From Ectopseudomonas chengduensis (GTDB lineage: Bacteria; Pseudomonadota; Gammaproteobacteria; Pseudomonadales; Pseudomonadaceae): 64,000 bases of DNA. Every line of letters begins with the position of its first letter. Positions within the stretch are counted from its first letter, which is position 1. The position numbers and the translations under genes are program-made. The DNA is taken from assembly GCF_015712065.1 (NCBI RefSeq), contig NZ_JACFYZ010000001.1, positions 1,116,001 through 1,180,000 of the forward strand, given 5' to 3'. Of the stretch, positions 59,818 through 64,000 are shown piece after piece. The notes below the pieces were generated by a model. That model did not search any database. It saw only the letters and a list, made by a program, of their open reading frames with translations, and was not told the origin of the DNA.

Positions 59818-60000
59818 ATGGCTGTTCAGCAGAACAAAAAATCCCGTTCCGCCCGCGACATGCGTCGTTCGCACGACGCCCTCGAGGCCAGCACCCTGTC
59901 CGTAGAGAAGAGCACCGGTGAAGTTCACCTGCGCCACCACGTTTCTCCGGAAGGCGTGTACCGCGGTCGCAAAGTGATCGACAAGGGCGCTGACGAGTAA
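59818..60000 (+). CDS. rpmF: 50S ribosomal protein L32
   Basis: 60 residues, [20 protein letters not shown], the pseudomonad L32 sequence, basic and lacking the zinc-binding CxxC ribbon of some paralogues. TAGGAGT upstream is the ribosome site. plsX TTG follows 3 bases after the stop, so translation is likely coupled. Confidence 0.97.
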   Translation: MAVQQNKKSRSARDMRRSHDALEASTLSVEKSTGEVHLRHHVSPEGVYRGRKVIDKGADE

Positions 60001-60003
60001 TCC

Positions 60004-61014
60004 TTGTCTGCCTCGATCATCGCGATTGATGCAATGGGTGGGGACTTCGGTCCCCACTGCATTGTTCCGGCCTGCATTTCCGCGCTGGCCGAATTCCCCT
60101 CGCTGCATCTGGCCCTCGTCGGCCAAGCTCCCCTCATCGAAGAACAGCTCGCTCGCCAGTCCGGCGTCGATCGCTCACGCCTGCAGGTTCATCACGCCAG
60201 TGAAGTGATCACCATGGGCGAGCGTCCGGCTCAGGCGCTGCGTGGCAAGCCCGATGCCTCGATGCGCGTGGCGCTGGAGCTGGTGCGTCAGCGCCAGGCC
60301 CATGCCTGCGTCAGTGCCGGCAATACCGGTGCGCTGATGGCGCTGTCGCGTTACGTGCTCAAAACGCTACCGGGCATCGATCGGCCGGCCATGGTCAGTC
60401 CGATTCCCACCGAGCGCGGTCACTGCTACCTGCTGGATCTGGGCGCCAACGTCGATTGCAGTGCCGAGCACCTCTATCAGTTCGCGATCATGGGCGCCGT
60501 GGCGGCCGAGACGTTGGGCGTATCTCGGCCGCGGGTCGCCTTGCTCAATGTCGGTACCGAAGACATCAAGGGCAATCAGCAGGTCAAGCTGGCGGCCAAT
60601 ATGCTGCAGCAGGCACATGGGCTGAACTTCATCGGCTACATAGAGGGCGACGGCATGTATCGCGGCGAAGCCGATGTCGTGGTATGCGACGGTTTCGTTG
60701 GCAATATCCTGCTCAAATCCAGCGAAGGCCTGGCCAAGATGATCACCGGGCGGGTCGAGACGTTGTTCAGCGATGGGCTGTTCGCCCAGGCGATAGGTGC
60801 CCTGGCGATGCCGTTGCTGCGACGCCTGAAGGCTGATCTGGCGCCGGCGCGGCACAATGGTGCAAGTTTTCTCGGGCTGCAGGGCATCGTGGTCAAGAGC
60901 CATGGTGCGGCTGGTCAGGAAAGCTTCCAGAGTGCCATTCGCTGTGCGCTGCGTGAGGTGCAGGAGAATTTGCCGCAGCGACTGCATGGTCGCCTCGAGG
61001 ACTTGTTGCTGTAA
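60004..61014 (+). CDS. plsX: Phosphate acyltransferase PlsX
   Basis: Converts acyl-ACP to acyl-phosphate for phospholipid synthesis and links fatty-acid and membrane synthesis. 336 residues. Motifs [12 protein letters not shown] (7-18) and [23 protein letters not shown] start is used because it is the only in-frame start giving the family N-terminus [17 protein letters not shown]-like element separates it from fabD. Confidence 0.96.
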   Translation: MSASIIAIDAMGGDFGPHCIVPACISALAEFPSLHLALVGQAPLIEEQLARQSGVDRSRLQVHHASEVITMGERPAQALRGKPDASMRVALELVRQRQAHACVSAGNTGALMALSRYVLKTLPGIDRPAMVSPIPTERGHCYLLDLGANVDCSAEHLYQFAIMGAVAAETLGVSRPRVALLNVGTEDIKGNQQVKLAANMLQQAHGLNFIGYIEGDGMYRGEADVVVCDGFVGNILLKSSEGLAKMITGRVETLFSDGLFAQAIGALAMPLLRRLKADLAPARHNGASFLGLQGIVVKSHGAAGQESFQSAIRCALREVQENLPQRLHGRLEDLLL

Positions 61015-61030
61015 ACTCGTCACGTTTTCG

Positions 61031-61186
61031 GGGCGGCTCTAAAAACTACCTGCGTTGCCATCGCGGCGTTAAAAACAGGCTCGTGCGCGAGTTCGATCAA
61101 AATGCTCATTTACAGTGCGTAAACTGCGCTTTTTCGCCTGTTTTTACCTTGCGCTGGCTGCATCGCCTACGTTTTTAGAGGCGCCC
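61031..61186. repeat. MITE-like palindromic element, copy D
   Basis: 156 bp, bounded by GGGCGGCTCTAAAAAC and GTTTTTAGAGGCGCCC. Reverse complement matches copy C over almost its whole length, except for a 16-base insertion TCGAACTCGCGCACGA after ATTTTGA. Lies in the plsX-fabD gap. Confidence 0.9.
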
Positions 61187-61300
61187 TTCAGGGCATGGGC
61201 TGCGGCGGAATGTGACCGCGGCACGCAGCCTGTCATCCAACTGTCAGTTTGCTGCGCCAGGCTCGCCTGGCGTTGGTTTTTCGACTCAAGGGACTTATTC

Positions 61301-62239
61301 ATGTCTGCATCCCTCGCATTCGTCTTCCCCGGTCAAGGCTCGCAAGCCCTGACCATGCTTGCCGACCACGGTGCCCAGCAGAAGCTGGTGCTCGATACTT
61401 TCGGCGAAGCTTCCGAAGCGCTCGGCTACGACCTCTGGGCACTGACCCAGCAAGGCCCGGAAGAGCAGCTGAACCAGACCGACAAGACCCAGCCGGCCAT
61501 TCTTACTGCTTCCATCGCCCTGTGGCGTCTGTGGCAGGCCGAGGGTGGTGCCAAGCCGGCTTTCGTCGCTGGTCACAGCCTGGGTGAATATTCCGCGCTG
61601 GTCGCTGCTGGCAGCATCGGCTTTGCCGATGCCGTGAAGTTGGTGGAGCGCCGCGGTCAATTGATGCAACAGGCCGTTCCGGCCGGGCAGGGTGGCATGG
61701 CCGCCATCCTCGGTCTGGAAGATGCCGACGTGCTGGCCGCCTGCGCCGAAGCGGCCCAGGGTGATGTGGTCAGTGCGGTGAATTTCAACGCCCCAGGCCA
61801 GGTGGTGATCGCCGGTAGCGCGGCTGCCGTCGAGCGTGCCATCGAGGCGTGCAAGGCCCGTGGCGCCAAGCGCGCCATGGCGCTGCCGGTCAGTGTGCCG
61901 TCGCATTGCGCGCTGATGAAGCCGGCCGCCGAGCGTTTCGCCGAGTCGGTCGAGGCGCTGAACTGGCAGGCTCCGCAGATTCCGTTGGTGCAGAACGTCA
62001 GTGCCGCCGTGGTGTCCGATCTGGCCACCCTGAAGGCTGATCTGCTGGCGCAGCTGTACAGCCCGGTACGCTGGGTCGAGTCGATGGTGCGTCTGTCCGA
62101 ACAGGGCGTGACCGATCTGATCGAATGCGGCCCTGGCAAGGTGCTGAGCGGCCTGAACAAGCGCTGCGTCAAAGGCATAAATACTCACAACCTGGATACC
62201 CCGGATGCTTTTGCTGCCGCTCGCGCAGCCCTGGCTTGA
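61301..62239 (+). CDS. fabD: Malonyl-CoA:ACP transacylase
   Basis: Loads malonate from CoA onto AcpP for chain extension. 312 residues from ATG 61301 (MSASLAFVFPGQGSQ). Active-site S93 in GHSLGEYSALVAAG, and VPSHCALM holds the catalytic histidine. An in-frame extension to 61115 runs through copy D of the repeat and is rejected. fabG follows after 15 bases. Confidence 0.97.
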   Translation: MSASLAFVFPGQGSQALTMLADHGAQQKLVLDTFGEASEALGYDLWALTQQGPEEQLNQTDKTQPAILTASIALWRLWQAEGGAKPAFVAGHSLGEYSALVAAGSIGFADAVKLVERRGQLMQQAVPAGQGGMAAILGLEDADVLAACAEAAQGDVVSAVNFNAPGQVVIAGSAAAVERAIEACKARGAKRAMALPVSVPSHCALMKPAAERFAESVEALNWQAPQIPLVQNVSAAVVSDLATLKADLLAQLYSPVRWVESMVRLSEQGVTDLIECGPGKVLSGLNKRCVKGINTHNLDTPDAFAAARAALA

Positions 62240-62254
62240 GCAAGGAGAACGAAC

Positions 62255-62998
62255 ATGAATCTGCAAGGTAAAGTCGCACTGGTCACCGGCGCCAGCCGTG
62301 GTATCGGTCAGGCAATCGCTCTGGAACTGGGTCGTCAGGGCGCCATCGTCATCGGCACCGCGACCAGTGCCTCGGGTGCCGAGCGTATCGCCGAAACCCT
62401 CAAGGCCAATGGCGTCGAAGGCGCCGGCCTGGTGCTCGACGTGAGCAACGACGAATCGGTTGCCACCACCCTCGAACACATCCAGCAACATCTTGGTCAG
62501 CCGTTGATCCTGGTCAATAACGCCGGTATCACCCGTGACAATCTGATGCTGCGCATGAAGGACGACGAGTGGCATGACGTCATCAACACCAACCTGAACA
62601 GCCTCTACCGTCTGTCCAAGGCCGTACTGCGTGGCATGACCAAGGCACGTTTCGGGCGCATCATCAACATCGGCTCCGTGGTCGGTGCGATGGGCAATGC
62701 CGGTCAGGTCAACTACGCTGCAGCCAAGGCTGGTCTGGAAGGTTTCAGCCGCGCGCTGGCGCGTGAAGTCGGTTCGCGCGGTATCACGGTCAACTCGGTG
62801 GCCCCAGGTTTCATCGACACCGACATGACCCGTGAGCTGCCGGAAGGCCAGCGCGACGCGCTGCTGACGCAGATTCCGCTGGGCCGTTTGGGGCAGGCCG
62901 AAGAGATCGCCAAGGTAGTCGGTTTCCTGGCTTCCGATGGCGCAGGCTATGTCACTGGGGCTACTATCCCGGTGAACGGCGGTATGTACATGAGCTAA
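62255..62998 (+). CDS. fabG: 3-oxoacyl-[ACP] reductase
   Basis: NADPH-dependent reduction in the elongation cycle. 247 residues, SDR fold: GASRGIGQAIAL (cofactor), NNAGITRD, catalytic Y154 and K158 in YAAAKAGL with a serine in IGSVVGAMGN. Preceded by AAGGAG; a weak hairpin (GCCTCCG 63006-63012, CGGAGGC 63019-63025) follows without T tract. Confidence 0.98.
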   Translation: MNLQGKVALVTGASRGIGQAIALELGRQGAIVIGTATSASGAERIAETLKANGVEGAGLVLDVSNDESVATTLEHIQQHLGQPLILVNNAGITRDNLMLRMKDDEWHDVINTNLNSLYRLSKAVLRGMTKARFGRIINIGSVVGAMGNAGQVNYAAAKAGLEGFSRALAREVGSRGITVNSVAPGFIDTDMTRELPEGQRDALLTQIPLGRLGQAEEIAKVVGFLASDGAGYVTGATIPVNGGMYMS

Positions 62999-63226
62999 AA
63001 AGGGCGCCTCCGAATGCCCGGAGGCTCTCGAATGTGACGCGAGCCATCAGAAAACTGTCATAGTGGCTGTCTAAAATCCGTTATAAAGCTGCAACAGGTT
63101 TATAGACAGATCGTTGAAGTGTTCCTGGGGGCTCCCCGGCATTCAGCTTGAAATGCTAAAAACCCTTTCTATACACTTGGCCGCTACCAGCTGCCTGGAT
63201 TTGTCCAATAGGAGTGAAAACAAGGT
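62999..63226 (+). other. 228-bp fabG-acpP gap with separate acpP promoter region
   Basis: Contains the hairpin after fabG and TATAAA (63082-63087), a possible -10 for acpP with no clear -35. acpP is much more abundant than its neighbours in most bacteria, which fits separate promotion. Confidence 0.5.
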
Positions 63227-63463
63227 ATGAGCACCATCGAAGAACGCGTCAAGAAAATCGTTGCTGAGCAACTTGGCGTCAAGGAAGAGGAAGTAACCAA
63301 CAGCGCTTCCTTCGTTGAAGACCTGGGTGCCGACTCTCTTGACACCGTTGAGCTGGTGATGGCTCTCGAGGAAGAATTCGAGACCGAGATCCCGGACGAG
63401 CAAGCTGAGAAAATCACCACCGTTCAGGAAGCTATCGACTACGTGACTGCCCACGCGCAATAA
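63227..63463 (+). CDS. acpP: Acyl carrier protein
   Basis: 78-residue acidic carrier. Serine S37 in [11 protein letters not shown] takes 4'-phosphopantetheine. Begins [17 protein letters not shown]. Carries growing acyl chains for FabD, FabG and FabF next to it. Ends 24 bases before a terminator. Confidence 0.99.
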   Translation: MSTIEERVKKIVAEQLGVKEEEVTNSASFVEDLGADSLDTVELVMALEEEFETEIPDEQAEKITTVQEAIDYVTAHAQ

Positions 63464-63487
63464 GTCACCGTCAGCTTTCTGATCGAG

Positions 63488-63524
63488 AAAAGCCGCACTG
63501 CCCTCATCAGGCGTGCGGTTTTTC
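63488..63524 (+). terminator. Terminator or attenuator of acpP
   Basis: AAAGCCGCAC pairs with GTGCGGTTT around a 16-base loop and is followed by TTC. The T tail is short, so some read-through to fabF is likely. Confidence 0.8.
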
Positions 63525-63574
63525 TTTACGTGCAGGGCGCATGTGGCGCCTGAGTAGAACAAGAGGAGATTGCT

Positions 63575-64000
63575 GTGTCGCGTAGACGCGTCGTGGTTAC
63601 CGGTATGGGCATGCTGTCGCCGCTGGGTAACGATGTGCCGAGCAGCTGGCAGGGCATTTTGGCCGGGCGCAGTGGCATCGGTCTGATCGAGCATATGGAC
63701 CTGTCGGCCTACTCCACCCGTTTTGGCGGGTCGCTCAAGGGCTTCAATGTCGAGGAATATCTCTCCGCCAAGGAGGCGCGCAAGCTCGACCTTTTCATCC
63801 AGTACGGTCTCGCTGCCTGCTTCCAGGCCGTGCGTGATTCCGGGCTGGACATCACTGACGCCAATCGTGAGCGTATCGGTGTGGCCATGGGCTCCGGCAT
63901 CGGCGGCCTGACCAATATCGAGAACAACTGCAAATCGTTGCACGAGCAAGGGCCGCGGCGCATTTCGCCGTTCTTCGTGCCTGGCTCGATCATCAACATG
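63575..64000 (+). CDS. fabF: 3-oxoacyl-[ACP] synthase II (partial)
   Basis: The first 142 codons are present; the window ends inside the gene. GTG start with AGAGGAG 8 bases upstream. [13 protein letters not shown] and [17 protein letters not shown], plus [16 protein letters not shown] at the end, identify FabF. The catalytic cysteine lies beyond the window. Condenses malonyl-ACP with acyl-ACP. Confidence 0.95.
   Translation, partial: MSRRRVVVTGMGMLSPLGNDVPSSWQGILAGRSGIGLIEHMDLSAYSTRFGGSLKGFNVEEYLSAKEARKLDLFIQYGLAACFQAVRDSGLDITDANRERIGVAMGSGIGGLTNIENNCKSLHEQGPRRISPFFVPGSIINM

Noticed and set aside
59077..61186. Composite transposon
   Set aside because: Flanking elements are only about 140-156 bp and encode no transposase, and the enclosed genes are core chromosomal genes in their ancestral order.
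61115..61300. N-terminal extension of FabD with apparent signal-like sequence
   Set aside because: It is translated from the palindromic repeat D, and the family N-terminus starts at 61301.

Overview
The window is 64 kb of GC-rich, densely packed chromosome from a gammaproteobacterium of the genus Pseudomonas. The assignment rests on product identities, on LexA and PsrA operators of the Pseudomonas type, and on a gene order that, from memory, runs parallel to the P. aeruginosa PAO1 stretch from about PA3024 down to PA2965 (carbohydrate kinase, yegS, slt, uup, fadBA, topA, sulA/lexA/psrA, nagZ, mfd, gap, nqrA-F, sthA, lolCDE, comEC, lpxK, kdsB, murB, rne, rluC, sppA, maf, rpmF, plsX, fabD, fabG, acpP, fabF). 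I could not run a comparison. The intergenic repeats (REP-like palindromes and MITE-like elements) suggest a relative of the P. mendocina / P. oleovorans / P. stutzeri side of the genus. I saw no rRNA, tRNA, CRISPR, prophage, integrase or transposase gene.

Layout. 0-12 kb: FGGY kinase, pirin, lipid kinase YegS, CheV-type chemotaxis protein, MOSC protein, soluble lytic transglycosylase, Uup ABC-F ATPase with a small cysteine-containing partner, a universal stress protein and a secreted helical protein. 12-24 kb: fadBA beta-oxidation operon, topA, the SOS pair lexA-sulA with two LexA boxes, the fatty-acid-sensing repressor psrA with two operators, and a compact L,D-transpeptidase / nagZ / methylthioinosine phosphorylase cluster. 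24-39 kb: mfd-csiV, a long-form glyceraldehyde-3-phosphate dehydrogenase, the complete Na+-translocating NADH:quinone reductase operon nqrABCDEF with its maturation genes apbE and nqrM behind a structured leader, then soluble transhydrogenase sthA. 39-45 kb: a PilZ / small secreted protein / glycerophosphodiesterase operon read leftwards, lolCDE and a DUF2062 protein. 45-52 kb: comEC, then a tightly overlapping envelope operon exbB-exbD-lpxK-trm112-kdsB-ptp-murB. 52-64 kb: rne with a long leader, rluC-HAD-sppA, maf, yceD-rpmF-plsX-fabD-fabG-acpP and the start of fabF.

How the genes work together. Fatty-acid breakdown (fadBA), its sensor (psrA) and fatty-acid synthesis (plsX, fabD, fabG, acpP, fabF) are all present, and a PsrA-like operator lies upstream of fadBA. 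NQR plus SthA handle NAD(P)H redox balance and build a sodium gradient. LolCDE, LpxK, KdsB, MurB, Slt, NagZ and the L,D-transpeptidase build or recycle the envelope. LexA/SulA, Mfd and TopA cover DNA damage and topology.

The least explained content is between genes: a family of about 140-190 bp imperfect palindromes with terminal inverted repeats (four clear copies, one diverged), REP-like palindromes, a predicted three-way-junction RNA before nqrA, and apparently leaderless promoters at rluC and yceD. No single large undescribed system is evident. These, and the signal-peptide-less L,D-transpeptidase beside nagZ, are the best leads.
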